A stretch of 64,000 bases of DNA from Antrihabitans auranticaus (GTDB lineage: Bacteria; Actinomycetota; Actinomycetes; Mycobacteriales; Mycobacteriaceae). The stretch lies in NCBI RefSeq assembly GCF_016481275.1, contig NZ_JAEMNW010000004.1:372001-436000 (forward strand), read 5' to 3'. Made by a program: the position numbers and the translations under genes. Shown piece by piece: positions 27,499 through 36,864 of this stretch (its first letter is position 1; each line of letters begins with the position of its first letter). The notes beneath the pieces are model-generated. The model made no database searches. It was given only the letters and a program-made list of their open reading frames with translations, and had not been told where the DNA came from.

Positions 27499-27657
27499 GT
27501 GAATGAGACTGCGGCGCAGAGCACTACGGCGGAATCGTCAAATCGCAGTAGGTGCGAGATGAATCCAGTGTCGTCCGAATTGATGACACCCGGTTCATCG
27601 TGCGGTTCACGCGAACGGTCGGTACCGAGTCGTGTCTGGCGACCGCAGGCTGTTGAT

Positions 27658-28392
27658 ATGACAAACACCAGCACCACTACCAGCAGCAAAGCAATGACAT
27701 CGACCACCCCCGCGGCGAGTTCCGACCACCCCGCCGCCGGTGCTCAGCTTTCAAACACCACCGCCCGCATGATCGTGGAGGGGATCGGAATCTTCTTCCT
27801 GGTCTTCACGATCGGAGCCAGTGTCCGCGGCGGCAGCAGCCTGGCGCCGTTGGCGATCGGCGGTGTCCTGATGGCCATGATCTACGCAGGCGGACACGTC
27901 TCCGGCGCGCACTACAACCCCGCGGTGACTCTTGCGGTACTGATTCGCCGCCGGATCGAATTGCCGGACGCCGTCCGCTACTGGACCGCGCAATTTGTCG
28001 GCGGCCTGGCCGCGGCTGTCGCGGTCCGCGCGTTCGTGCCTGCGGCGCAGGGCGCCGCGCCGCTGTCGTTCACCGGGCAGACGGTCGCTGCCGCCTTCCT
28101 AGTGGAGCTGTTGTTCACCTTCGCCCTCTGCTACGTGGTTCTCAACGTCGCCACCAGTAAGAGCCACCCGGACAACAACTTTTACGGCCTCGCGATCGGC
28201 TTCACCGTCCTGGCTGGAGCGGTGTCGGTCGGCGGAATCTCGGGAGGGGTCTTCAACCCGGCCGTCGCGCTCGCTGGCGTTGCAATGGGCACGTTCGCAG
28301 GCGCGACGCTGTGGGTGCACATCACAGCTCAGATCACCGCGGCGATCGCTGCGGGGATTGCGTTTCGGCTACTGAATCCGAACGACAAATAA
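27658..28392 (+). CDS. Aquaporin/MIP-family channel
   Basis: A 244-residue major intrinsic protein with six membrane helices and both pore motifs, HYNPAVTLAV and VFNPAVALAG. A 35-residue Ser/Thr-rich N-terminal extension precedes helix 1. The ATG at 27658 gives a family-like length. It should conduct water or small neutral solutes across the inner membrane. It converges on the multicopper oxidase across a strong hairpin. A decayed paralog lies on the other side of that oxidase. Confidence 0.9.
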   Translation: MTNTSTTTSSKAMTSTTPAASSDHPAAGAQLSNTTARMIVEGIGIFFLVFTIGASVRGGSSLAPLAIGGVLMAMIYAGGHVSGAHYNPAVTLAVLIRRRIELPDAVRYWTAQFVGGLAAAVAVRAFVPAAQGAAPLSFTGQTVAAAFLVELLFTFALCYVVLNVATSKSHPDNNFYGLAIGFTVLAGAVSVGGISGGVFNPAVALAGVAMGTFAGATLWVHITAQITAAIAAGIAFRLLNPNDK

Positions 28393-28402
28393 CTATCCAT
28401 CC

Positions 28403-28445
28403 GCGGCCCCTTCCCACGCCAGCAAGCGGCGATGGGAGGGGGCCG
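28403..28445. terminator. Bidirectional hairpin between aquaporin and oxidase
   Basis: GCGGCCCC-TTCCCA-CGCC (28403-28420) pairs with GGCGATGGGAGGGGGCCGC (28427-28445) with a 7-base loop and two small irregularities. It lies just after the aquaporin stop, between convergent genes. There is no U-tract, as is common in actinobacteria. Confidence 0.6.
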
Positions 28446-28702
28446 CCTTCACGTGTCGCCGCACCGCCATCCCGCACAGGCGCGCCTGAAATCGCCTGCG
28501 CCGCCGGTGCCGAGTACGCGCCCTCCTGCCTATCCATGCTTACTCCCAAAAGCAATTGAGCAGGGTGTCAGTACGTGTAGACGAGCTCAATCGCTTTGTC
28601 ACGTCCCGATCCGAGTCCGACTCGGGGCACAACGTTGGGCTGAGACGGCCACCATCGCCCGCAAACCGTTGTATCACAACGCTTTTGAGTGGCGAGCGGC
28701 CA
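28446..28702. other. Short gene-free gap
   Basis: About 250 bases before the stop of the oxidase, with no credible ORF. Confidence 0.35.
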
Positions 28703-30121
28703 CTAAACGACCTCGACGTTGGCCATCATGCCCATGTCGGCGTGGTTGAGGATGTGGCAGTGGTAGACGAACTTGCCGGTGAAATCGCGGAACGGGATCC
28801 GGATCACCACCTCGCTGTTGGCTGGCAGGTTTACGGTGTCCTGGAAGCTGACCGCATCATAGGGCGCTCCGTTGACGGACATCACCTGGAAGTCGTTGGT
28901 GTGGATGTGGAATGGGTGCTGCTGCTTGTCCTCGTTGCGGATCGTCCAGTCTTCGACTGCGCCGAGTTTGACCTGCTGGTCGATGCGGTTGTGATCGTAC
29001 ATCTGCCCGTCGATCATGAAGTGCCCCGTGGCCTGGTCCTTCGCGAACCGCACGGTGCGGGTGTTGTCCACCGTGGTGTTCGCGAGGGTGTAGGAGTCTA
29101 CGAGTTTCGCCGGAATCGCGGCTGGCGCCAGCGACGATTCCCGCACCTCGACCGTGGCGAGCTGGGCCTGCGGGTACATGTCGCCCTGCTGATCGTAGGG
29201 CAGGGTCTTGAGCTGATAGGTACCTGCCTTTGCGCCCTGTACCAACACGTCCAGACGCTGGCCGGGCGGCAGCACTAGTGAGTCCCTGGCGTCGATCCGC
29301 CACACGGGGTTGCCGTCGACGGTCAGCACGTGGAACTGGTGTCCGTCGAGCTGAAGCTCGTAGTAGATATCCGCGCCGATGTTGGCCAATCGCCACAACT
29401 GGGTCTCTCCGGCGTCGAGGGTCATGGTCGGGTTCACCGCGCCGTTCACCGTCCGCGTCGTCGGCGCGTTGCTGTCGATATTCTGGGTCAGAATCGCGCC
29501 GTTGACCGCCTGATAGTCCTTGAGCGCCACGGTCTGTTCCTTGATGCCGTGCAGTTCCGGCGGCAGCAGGTCGGTGAGTCCGTCGACGATCAGCAACGCG
29601 GCGAGCCCGCCGAACACCTGCGCCTCGGTGTACGGGTGCGCGTGGGTGTGGTACCAGAAGGTGCCCATCGGGTGGTTGTGCGGGATGTCGACGACGTAGT
29701 TCTGGGTGCTCCCCGGCTGGATCGTGATGAAGACGTTGTCCGAGATGCCGGACGGCGACACGTGCAGACCATGGAAGTGGACGTTGGTGATCTCCGGAAG
29801 GCTGTTGGTGACCGCGAGTTCCAGACGCTCGCCGCGCCGCAGCCGCAGAGTCGGTCCGACGAACGCGCCGTTGTAGACGGTGCCGACCACGGTCTGATCT
29901 CCGATTGTGAGCCGCTCGCGAGTGACCTCGACGGCCGCCTTGAGGACGCCGTCCTGGCTGATCATTTGCTCCGGCTCGGGGTATGGCGGTGGGGGCGTCG
30001 CCCCAGTGGGCTCGTTGCGGCTGCTGCACCCGCCCGTGACCGCGGCAGCACCGAGGCCGATCAGAGCGAGAAACTGCCTGCGGTCGATGGGCACGAAGAC
30101 CGTGTTCCTGGCTGTGGCCAC
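28703..30121 (-). CDS. Tat-exported multicopper oxidase lipoprotein
   Basis: A 472-residue laccase/CueO-type oxidase that oxidizes Cu(I), metals or phenols and reduces oxygen to water outside the membrane. DRRQFLALIGLGAAAVTGGC is a twin-arginine signal ending in a lipobox Cys. The four copper motifs are present: HFHGLH, FWYHTHAHP, HPFHIHTNDF, and YHCHILNHADMGMM with the T1 Cys. The start is GTG at 30121 after AAGGA. Flanking aquaporin genes are unusual company; copper handling is a plausible but unproven role. Confidence 0.93.
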   Translation of the reverse strand: MATARNTVFVPIDRRQFLALIGLGAAAVTGGCSSRNEPTGATPPPPYPEPEQMISQDGVLKAAVEVTRERLTIGDQTVVGTVYNGAFVGPTLRLRRGERLELAVTNSLPEITNVHFHGLHVSPSGISDNVFITIQPGSTQNYVVDIPHNHPMGTFWYHTHAHPYTEAQVFGGLAALLIVDGLTDLLPPELHGIKEQTVALKDYQAVNGAILTQNIDSNAPTTRTVNGAVNPTMTLDAGETQLWRLANIGADIYYELQLDGHQFHVLTVDGNPVWRIDARDSLVLPPGQRLDVLVQGAKAGTYQLKTLPYDQQGDMYPQAQLATVEVRESSLAPAAIPAKLVDSYTLANTTVDNTRTVRFAKDQATGHFMIDGQMYDHNRIDQQVKLGAVEDWTIRNEDKQQHPFHIHTNDFQVMSVNGAPYDAVSFQDTVNLPANSEVVIRIPFRDFTGKFVYHCHILNHADMGMMANVEVV

Positions 30122-30230
30122 GGCGGAAGATCCTTCCTTGCATTACGACGTGATGTCCAATTTGACTGTCTTCGACAATTGTTCACAGTACGGCGCTTTG
30201 CTATCGCTGCGCAGGCTATCGACACGATGG

Positions 30231-30272
30231 AGCGGCCCTCCTGCCACTGATGGTGGTGAAGGGAGGGCCGCT
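30231..30272. terminator. Hairpin after the decayed aquaporin
   Basis: AGCGGCCCTCC (30231-30241) and GGAGGGCCGCT (30262-30272) form a perfect 11-bp stem with a 20-base loop, immediately downstream of the aquaporin remnant on the minus strand. Confidence 0.6.
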
Positions 30273-30283
30273 GAGGTGGATGG

Positions 30284-30735
30284 TTACTTGTCGTTGGGGT
30301 TCAGCGCCCGGAAGGCCGCTCCTGCCGCGATGCCGGCGATCGCCTGTGCCGCCACGAAGAGACACAAGGCCGGCCAGGCGAGCAGGCCCATCGCGATCCC
30401 GCCGATCACGACGGCGGGGTTGAATGCCGCCCCCGAAATCCCGCCGACCGCCACGGCTCCGGCCAGAACGGTGAACCCGATGGCGATCCCAAAATACGAA
30501 ATTGTCGGGGTGGTCGTTGTTCGTCGTGACGTTGAGGACCACGTAGCACAGCACGAAGGTGAACAGCAGTTCCACCGCGAACGCGCTGATCAGGGCGTGC
30601 CCAGACAATGCTGGGAGTTGCACGGTGCCGGCTGGGATGATGTAGCGGACCGCGACGGCTCCCATTTCGCGCCGGTGATCTGCGCGATCACGTACCAGAC
30701 GGCGTGGTGCGGGTCTAACCGGAACGGCGGTCTGC
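30284..30735 (-). pseudogene. Truncated, frameshifted aquaporin paralog
   Basis: Minus-strand segments HHAVWYVIAQITGAKW, ISAFAVELLFTFVLCYVVLN and, after a frameshift near 30505, GGISGGAFNPAVVIGGIAMG followed by AFRALNPNDK correspond to the second half of the intact aquaporin. The first helices and first NPA motif are lost. The C-terminal LNPNDK end is identical to that of the intact paralog at 27658-28392, so the two arose by duplication or share a recent ancestor. Confidence 0.85.
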
Positions 30736-30779
30736 CGCGCGGGATTGTTGTGATTTCACCGCGATAGAGGACGATGATT

Positions 30780-31250
30780 TGAATCCTCACCGGGTGGCCG
30801 GAATTCACACAGAGCTGCTGTTCGAAGGCATGTGGGATGCCGCTGACGTGCTGACGACTCGCCAGATCGAGGTCTGGATCGATCTTCGTGGGCGGTTCAC
30901 GACGTGCGATGCCCCTGTACTCGTCCCTTTCCGGCACGGCGTGGGACCGTCACTGTTGTCTTCGCCGTACATCATCTGGCCGGTAAGCCCATACCGAGTC
31001 GTAGCGCTCAGCAACGAACTGGTTGGACAGAAGGCGGTCATTCGCCGAGCAAACGGGCCGATGATCGAAACCGTTCGGAGCGCCGTCGTACAGGGACGCG
31101 AGCGGTTGATTTTCGCTTCCGAACAGCAGCACAGCACCGTGCCGCACGGCAAGACGATCCTCCGTCGAGCCCAGTCACGGTTGCGTTGCTCGGACAGATC
31201 ACCTACTGGAAAGTGGGTTGCACCACCGGGCTGCTGTGTCGAATGGTCGG
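30780..31250 (+). pseudogene. C-terminal fragment, possibly DUF4238
   Basis: The plus-strand reading SLLSSPYIIWPVSPYRVVAL and the following residues (VGQKAVIRRANGPMIETVRS, GRERLIFASEQQ) look like real protein and resemble the C-terminal part of DUF4238 proteins. There is no credible start or N-terminal domain, and the frame runs on into unrelated sequence. The family call is tentative. Confidence 0.4.
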
Positions 31251-31757
31251 TGGCGGCCTTTTCGAGATGGCGGGCGCCTCGATTTCGCTGCATCGGCGTA
31301 CGCGCAGAGTTGTTAGGAGCGGCCGACCCGGACCACGGTGCAACTGGAGACCGTACGGCTTGTATGCCTTGGGCGGACCAACTTTGGGGAGGTTAACGAG
31401 GGGACGGTATTCGCGTCCTTCACGGAACCTGGAAGTGGGGTTTGCATGTCCTGGTTGACGATCCCCGACAGACTTCGCGTGAGGTGTTGGGCTTCGTCAA
31501 TCCAAGCACTCGGGCGTCCTGTCCAGGTGGTCGGTAGCTCGATTCGGGTCACTGTCGATGTACGCGACTGCTAATCCTTGCGGGTGGTGATCTTCGTCCT
31601 TACTGCGAACGGCCGTCGATCTCGCGGTCGCAACGAGGCCGCATAGCCGCATCGCGGGCGCGACAGATTTACCGCTTGCAGGGTTCAGCGACACTTCCCG
31701 TTGCCGAGTAGGCGGTCCGAGTCGCGCGGCGAAGATCGACTAGGGTCGCCGGCGGAG
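31251..31757. other. Decayed or non-coding DNA
   Basis: About 500 bases between the DUF4238-like fragment and the VOC gene. I recognise no gene in it. Confidence 0.35.
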
Positions 31758-32222
31758 TCAAACAGGAAGGCGAGGTTCGGAGTACATCTGCGGGGCTCCG
31801 TCGTCGAACGAGAAACCAACGAAGCTGTCGCTGACGAATTGGCCAGCCACAAACCGCAGGACAGTTCCGTCAGGATCGGGGACATCCATCGCGACGCCGA
31901 ATTGTCCCCGGTCGTGGATCTCGCTGTGTTCGATTGCACGCCTGTCGCATTGAGCCGAGAACTCACGAACCGCGGCGACAGAATCTAGCTCGAATGCGAC
32001 GACATCGAATCCGTCCAAGCGAGGCGTACCTTCACAATGGTCGCGTTCGCGGAGTCCGACAACGACACCCGACTCGAGATCGGTCAGGACTACGCCACGG
32101 ACGACACCGCGCTCCTCGAACTCGTGGACTAACGACAGGCCGAGCAGATCCCGATACCACTTGGCGCTACTGGCGAGGTCGGTGACGGGCAACTTTATCT
32201 GTCGAATACGGGTCACTCGCAT
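31758..32222 (-). CDS. VOC-family (glyoxalase/dioxygenase-like) protein
   Basis: A 154-residue vicinal-oxygen-chelate protein. It begins MRVTRIRQIKLPVTDLASSA and continues WYRDLLGLSLVHEF, the paired beta-alpha-beta motif. DPDGTVLRFVAG near 125 holds the usual metal-site strand. GGAAAGGAAA precedes the ATG at 32222. Members include glyoxalase I, bleomycin-resistance proteins and extradiol enzymes; this one cannot be assigned a substrate. It is an intact gene surrounded by decayed DNA and an IS256 remnant. Confidence 0.85.
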   Translation of the reverse strand: MRVTRIRQIKLPVTDLASSAKWYRDLLGLSLVHEFEERGVVRGVVLTDLESGVVVGLRERDHCEGTPRLDGFDVVAFELDSVAAVREFSAQCDRRAIEHSEIHDRGQFGVAMDVPDPDGTVLRFVAGQFVSDSFVGFSFDDGAPQMYSEPRLPV

Positions 32223-32394
32223 CGTTGTTTCCTTTCCGGGGCGGGCGGTTCCTACCGCAGGGATTGTCGTCGTCATCCTCCCGGCTGCACCACCACACCG
32301 TCGTCCGTTTCGTCGGCCGCACGCTGTGACAGTTCGCCACAACGACTCGCGCAGCTTCCCCTCCACACCGATTCCTCTTGATTCCGGCCACCCC

Positions 32395-32780
32395 GCACGT
32401 ACGAGATGTGGTGGCTTGACTCCGATCACAGGGTAGATCGGCCGACTGGTGACCTGCCCGTCGCAGACCTTGACGTGAATTGCATCGATGAACATGGCCG
32501 AATACGTTCGTTCCAACGGGAGGTTCGGTCATCTCTCCGTTTACTTTGTCGGTGATCCGGCTGATGGTGTCCTTGGAGACCGTTGCTCCGCAGACGTCGG
32601 CGAAATGAGGCGCGACCTCGCCTGTGGTCAATCCTTCTGCCGTCAAGGACAATACGATTCTCGTCGACGCCAGACAGGCGGCGCTTCCGCTTCTTGACGA
32701 TCTGCGGGTCGAACGAGGACCCGGTGTCGCGCGGAATACCGGCTGAGCCTTCAGGGTCGCGACAATGTGCAGTCAATGTT
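32395..32780 (-). mobile_element. IS256-family transposase remnant
   Basis: Three minus-strand frames together spell the middle of an IS256 (Mutator-like) transposase: GSSFDPQIVKKRKRRLSGVD, then SLTAEGLTTGEVAPHFADVC and GATVSKDTISRITDKVNGEM, then SAMFIDAIHVKVCDGQVTSR, which includes the first catalytic Asp (FIDAIHVK). At least two frameshifts and loss of both ends make it inactive. No terminal inverted repeats were found. Confidence 0.88.
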
Positions 32781-32869
32781 TCGACTGCACGTAGCAGTAT
32801 CCGCCTCCGTGGGAAGCCGATTTGTGACGTGCCCTGATTCTCATCTCCGCGCTGTGTACGAGGGCTTCG

Positions 32870-33060
32870 CATCGATGAGTTGCCGCGTCTTACCCGTCCT
32901 GAAATCCGTTGCCACTTAATGGCTCCCGCACGAATCCGCACGCGAGGGCCCACCGGGAGTCCGAGTCCGCGGGGCTCGGTCGAGAGCGACGAAATGTGGA
33001 CCCAGCACGGTGGACACAAAGTGGCCACTAATTCGTGCGACGCGGCCGGTGTACGACCTC
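32870..33060 (-). pseudogene. Decayed cold-shock-domain-like gene, copy 2
   Basis: The minus-strand reading CWVHISSLSTEPRGLGLPVG matches CWVDISSLMIEHPGLVLPVG of the remnant near 58.9 kb, and the DNA of the two is clearly alignable. The segment between TGR and GCW is deleted here and the downstream half is out of frame. It abuts the IS256 remnant. Confidence 0.6.
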
Positions 33061-33278
33061 AGCATCGAAGATCCCGTGATCGGGACTGTCTGGAGATACT
33101 CGTGTGTCGTGGTCTGATGTCCCCGACTGAGACCCCTCGCCTCCCAACTGCTTCCAGCCCGAGCGGTATCACCCGGTTCCATATTCGTTCGTTTTCGGGA
33201 TACGAGTGAGTGGATTACCCGGCAGGTGATCGTCGCGCAAAGGGGCGTCTTCTACCGTGATTGTGGGAGGCTTGGCTG

Positions 33279-33689
33279 GTGGCGTTTTCTGAGGACGAAG
33301 TCCAGTTTCTGCGGTCTCAGTCGTTGGGGAGATTAGCGACAGTCGGCACCGATGGGCAGCCTGACGTTGTCCCGGTGGCAGTCGAGTATGACGGTGAGTA
33401 CTTCTGGGTCGGGGGACCCGACGTGACAGGGACGCGGAAGTTCAAGAATGTGGCCGCGGGCAACGAGCGGGTGGGCTTGGTTTTTGACGACCTGCCCTCG
33501 TTCGAGCCTTTCGTCGCGCGCGGTCTTCGCATCGACGGCGTCGCCGAGCAGCCCTTTGAGCGTGTGGGAATGGTCGGTCCGGGTACTTACATGCGGATCA
33601 CGCCGGTTGTGTCGTGGAGTTGGAACCTTGCCGGGGAGCCTGTTGGCGACCAGTGGTATCCGGTGATCCGGACTGGTCACACCGCTTAA
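33279..33689 (+). CDS. PPOX-class F420-dependent oxidoreductase-family protein
   Basis: A 136-residue split-barrel flavin/deazaflavin protein. It begins VAFSEDEVQFLRSQSLGRLA, then TVGTDGQPDVVPVAVEYDGE and NVAAGNERVGLVFDDL, the usual pattern of the PPOX-class F420 family in actinobacteria. GGGAGG lies upstream of the GTG at 33279. It should bind F420 or FMN and reduce an unknown small molecule. It is a single gene with no operon partner. Confidence 0.85.
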   Translation: MAFSEDEVQFLRSQSLGRLATVGTDGQPDVVPVAVEYDGEYFWVGGPDVTGTRKFKNVAAGNERVGLVFDDLPSFEPFVARGLRIDGVAEQPFERVGMVGPGTYMRITPVVSWSWNLAGEPVGDQWYPVIRTGHTA

Positions 33690-34568
33690 AACCGACGGGA
33701 GCCGAACCTTCCGAACCAGTGAAAATCATTGCCGATAGGATAAGTCAACCAGACTAATGTGTCGTGTTTCATTCACTGCAACAACAGCTTTCGTTGATCG
33801 ACCTCAACCGTTGTTGTGGCTTCTCCCGCATGGTGGATATTTGTGTGCGCGGCCAGCGCTCGGATCCTGAGTTCGGTTGTGGGGTCTGAACGCGTCAAAC
33901 GCCATAACCGAACGTCGCGTCGGAACGCGGTTCCTTACCCAGTGATCGTGGACGGCGCCTCATCGAGGCTGGCTTTCACTTTGAAGGCGTCGGTTAGTTC
34001 CATCAATTCCAGCTGTCGCGGTCGCCGGAGCGACGGCGACGACGGTGACGCTGCTTCGCCAATGTATTTTCGGTTTCGGTCCACGCTTTCGGCTGTTACG
34101 CCGAGCCAGGTCCAGGTCCTGGTCCAGGTATGAGGCTGGCTCCGGCGATGATTGCGAGGTGGACAGTGTCGTGATGTCCTGACTTGAACAGCTCAATGCG
34201 GACGACTTCAGTGGGTTGCGTGATCGCCATCGTCAGTCGAATCTCGAGACGCGCGTACAGCAACGAGTGCGACGGAGTCAGGCACCTGCGACGAACCGGG
34301 AATCTGTAGTTTCTTGTATTGCGGCAGAAACAGTCCGTTTGCTGGGCGTACGACGGTCGTAGATCAATGACTGCGTTTCCCGCAAGGCAACCGGTCGCAG
34401 TGCCGCCGGATCGACATCGACCAGGTTGAGGTTCGCGACCGTCACGGGGCGCACAAGCCCTTCGCTGCCGCGGAGCGCGGTCCCTCCGCATTCGACCTTG
34501 GCCGTACCTTGTTTCTCTCCGACGATTGTGCAAGGACGAATCAAGACTCGGGGTGACGGTCTTGGAAG
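33690..34568. other. Gene-free, probably decayed DNA
   Basis: About 880 bases with no gene I can support. It contains a short repeat copy at 34050-34069 and a tract of GGTCCA/GGTCCT units near 34110-34132 that would encode a Gly-Pro run on the minus strand. Confidence 0.4.
34050..34069 (+). repeat. Copy 2 of the CACCAATGTATTT repeat
   Basis: GCTGCTTCGCCAATGTATTT, 19 of 20 identical to 12946-12965. Confidence 0.4.
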
Positions 34569-34605
34569 CCCCCACCACCCGTGATCGCATCGTGGGTGGT
34601 GGGGG
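34569..34605. terminator. Strong hairpin downstream of the catabolic operon
   Basis: CCCCCACCACCC (34569-34580) and GGGTGGTGGGGG (34594-34605) form a perfect 12-bp GC-rich stem with a 13-base loop. It begins 57 bases after the stop of the last gene of the minus-strand operon. Confidence 0.65.
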
Positions 34606-34661
34606 CGGATCGGCGGCACCGGTGGTCGGCAAGTGCCATCGAAGACTTGCGCGGTGTCTGT

Positions 34662-35495
34662 TCACTCGGAACTTGGCGCACCGGTCCTGCTCTCGAGGCT
34701 GTTGCGGATCTTCGGTACGAGACCGGAGCTGCGCTTGTCGAAAAGAGGTTTCCGCTTTTCGCGGCGGGAAGTGAGTACCTCGGTGAACTCGGGGGAATTG
34801 AGCTGGGCGGCCAAAACGGCCTCCTCTTCGCTCATGCGATCGAGCGTGTGAAGCGTAGTCGATCGACTGAGAGTCTTCGTATGCCGAACGGCACCAGGCG
34901 GTTTGGCTGCGATGCCGTGTCCGACTTCGATGGCGCGCTCCAGCGGTGTCGGTGTCGCCTCGTTGATGAGGCCCCACGCGGCCGCCTCGATGGCGGTCAA
35001 CTTGCGCCCGGTCAATAGCAGCTCGGTAGAACGGCGGGCACCGATGAGCTGGGGAAGCAGCAGGCTCGATGCCGCTTCGGGTACGAGCCCGAGTTCGACG
35101 AACGGAACCTGAAAGCTCGCCGACGGGTCCGCGTAGACAAGATCGCAATGCAAAAGCATCGTGACTCCTACTCCGACGGCCAGGCCGTTGACCGCGGCGA
35201 TGACGGGCACCGAGATGCTGGCGATGGTGCGCAGAAACTCTTGCACCGGTGCTTTTCCGTCGATGTCGATGGCGAAGTCGTTCAGATCGTTTCCGGCGGT
35301 GAACGCCTTTCCCACACCGGAGATGACCACTGCGCGCACGTCTGCGTCGCGATCGGCCGACACCAGCGCGAGACGGAGATCGGTGTACATGTCCTGGGTG
35401 ATGGCGTTGTATTTGTCCGGCCGGTTCAGTCGGATGATGGCCAGAAACCCCAGTCTCTCAACGAGAATCAAGTCGGGGCGTGGGTTGGCGAGCAA
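34662..35495 (-). CDS. Enoyl-CoA hydratase/isomerase-family protein (distal operon gene)
   Basis: A 277-residue crotonase-fold protein. LIRLNRPDKYNAI-type N-terminus, KAFTAGNDLNDFA near 62-74 (first oxyanion-hole strand), and VIAAVNGLAVGVGVTMLLHC near 98-117 (second oxyanion hole). ELGLVPEAASSLLLPQ carries the second acid position region (Glu present). It probably hydrates or isomerizes an enoyl-CoA. It is the last gene of the minus-strand catabolic operon, 94 bases after the hydrolase. The strong hairpin at 34569-34605 follows. Confidence 0.9.
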   Translation of the reverse strand: MLANPRPDLILVERLGFLAIIRLNRPDKYNAITQDMYTDLRLALVSADRDADVRAVVISGVGKAFTAGNDLNDFAIDIDGKAPVQEFLRTIASISVPVIAAVNGLAVGVGVTMLLHCDLVYADPSASFQVPFVELGLVPEAASSLLLPQLIGARRSTELLLTGRKLTAIEAAAWGLINEATPTPLERAIEVGHGIAAKPPGAVRHTKTLSRSTTLHTLDRMSEEEAVLAAQLNSPEFTEVLTSRREKRKPLFDKRSSGLVPKIRNSLESRTGAPSSE

Positions 35496-35589
35496 TTGGC
35501 TGCCTCTTCTGGTCGAAGCGCCGTCGGTGCGGCGGGATGGTCAGGGTCGCTCGAGGGGGCCGCCCAGCGGATTGTGAGCGGCCCTCCGC

Positions 35590-36444
35590 TCAGTTCGCAG
35601 CGATCTGATCCAGCAGTGGTAAGAAGTGCTTCTTGAACACTTCCGGGTTCTCCGACATCGAGAAGTGGCCCACGCCCTCCATGAGAGTGAATGTGGCGCC
35701 GTCGACCTCGTCGGCCAGCGCCTGGCACGCGGCGGGCGGGGCGGGCCAGTCGTATTCGGCGGACACGACATGGAGTGCAGTCTTGGCTGTGTCGATCGTC
35801 TTCGCTGTTTCGGTGAGGTCGTGCTCGGCAAAGTAGTAGTGCACGTCTCCCTTGAGGACTGGGGGCGCGCCTTGGCTGTAGATATAGGCGGTTTCGCGCT
35901 TGTATGCCTCGGGACTTTGCGGTGCACAGCCGGTGTACATCATCGCGGGCTTGGAGTCGTTGGAGATACGCGGGTGGTGGAACCAGGGAACGAATCGGTC
36001 GACCCCGAGGGTAGCCAGCGCAGCTCCGAAACCGATTGCAGCGCGGAACAATCCGGGGTGGTGCAACGCAAGATCCGGGGCCAGGTGCCCGCCGAGTGAG
36101 ACTCCCGCGTAGATCGGGCGGTCCAACTCGAGCGCGTCGACCAGCGCTACGTAGAAGGCCAGGAGGAAGCCGAGCCGCAACAGATATTCCTCGGTCCACC
36201 ACTCCTGAGATTCTGGAGGAAGGGAGCGGCCGTGGAATGGAAGATCGATCGCGATGAGGCGGTAATTGGACGTGAAGTCGGGATCTTCGAGGAGGTGTCG
36301 CCACTGCCGGCTGTCGCATCCCGCGGTGTGCTGGAGCACGACCGGAATACCCTGTCCTGCCTCCTCGTAATAGACGCGGTATTCGATGCCTTGGACTTCG
36401 AGGTACAGGTAGCGACCGACGATGTCTGCGAGACGTGCGCTCAT
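35590..36444 (-). CDS. Alpha/beta hydrolase, copy 1
   Basis: A 284-residue esterase-type alpha/beta hydrolase. The nucleophile elbow is AGVSLGGH with Ser near 116; the acid region is VSAEYDWPAPP; the His is in EGVGHFSMSENPEV near 262. No signal peptide, so cytosolic. Its ATG overlaps the stop of the SCP2-like gene by 4 bases, an arrangement repeated exactly in the paralogous pair at 46284-47551. It may cleave an ester, lactone or thioester intermediate; the coupling suggests it works with the SCP2-like protein. Confidence 0.92.
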   Translation of the reverse strand: MSARLADIVGRYLYLEVQGIEYRVYYEEAGQGIPVVLQHTAGCDSRQWRHLLEDPDFTSNYRLIAIDLPFHGRSLPPESQEWWTEEYLLRLGFLLAFYVALVDALELDRPIYAGVSLGGHLAPDLALHHPGLFRAAIGFGAALATLGVDRFVPWFHHPRISNDSKPAMMYTGCAPQSPEAYKRETAYIYSQGAPPVLKGDVHYYFAEHDLTETAKTIDTAKTALHVVSAEYDWPAPPAACQALADEVDGATFTLMEGVGHFSMSENPEVFKKHFLPLLDQIAAN

Positions 36445-36839
36445 GCTGTCACCCCCGCCGTCGCCACGGTCCGGAAGATGTCGCCGAGGCGGCGAAGCCC
36501 GGGGTAGTAGGCCATGATCGTCTCCATGTCGCCTTCGATACGAAAGCCGTGGTGGACCATCGCCGGGTAGAAGTCTTGGTAGAACGCCGGTGGCATCGAG
36601 GCCAGCAGGAAGGCCCAGTGTTCTTCGGTGCCGGCGAGTTGGATGTCGTAGGCGTCGAACGGGGTCACCACGGGATCGACCTTGTCGATCGCCCCGTCTC
36701 GGAGCACGATCTGGAAGGACTGCGACTCGCCGATGACGACGCGGATTTTGGTGGTGAGATAGCGGCTGTGGAGAGCGAACTCGGGGTCTCGCCGGAGCTC
36801 GTGCTCCAGCGCGTCGAGATCGAGTTGGATGGTCGTCAT
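36441..36839 (-). CDS. SCP2-like small protein, copy 1
   Basis: A 132-residue protein resembling sterol-carrier-protein-2 domains (hydrophobic ligand binding). It begins MTTIQLDLDALEHELRRDPE; FDAYDIQLAGTEEHWAFLL and HHGFRIEGDMETIMAYYPGL are the conserved blocks, shared with the paralog at 46284-46676. AAGGA precedes the ATG at 36839. It overlaps the hydrolase gene. It may present a hydrophobic substrate to the hydrolase or be a subunit of it. The SCP2 likeness is by eye, so the fold is moderately certain. Confidence 0.75.
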   Translation of the reverse strand: MTTIQLDLDALEHELRRDPEFALHSRYLTTKIRVVIGESQSFQIVLRDGAIDKVDPVVTPFDAYDIQLAGTEEHWAFLLASMPPAFYQDFYPAMVHHGFRIEGDMETIMAYYPGLRRLGDIFRTVATAGVTA

Positions 36840-36864
36840 GATGATCCTTTTCTCTTGGTGCTGT

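Noticed and set aside
34096-35148. 350-codon minus-strand ORF ending in a Gly-Pro run
   Set aside because: It overlaps the enoyl-CoA hydratase in another frame; the Gly-Pro end comes from a short GGTCCA-type tract.
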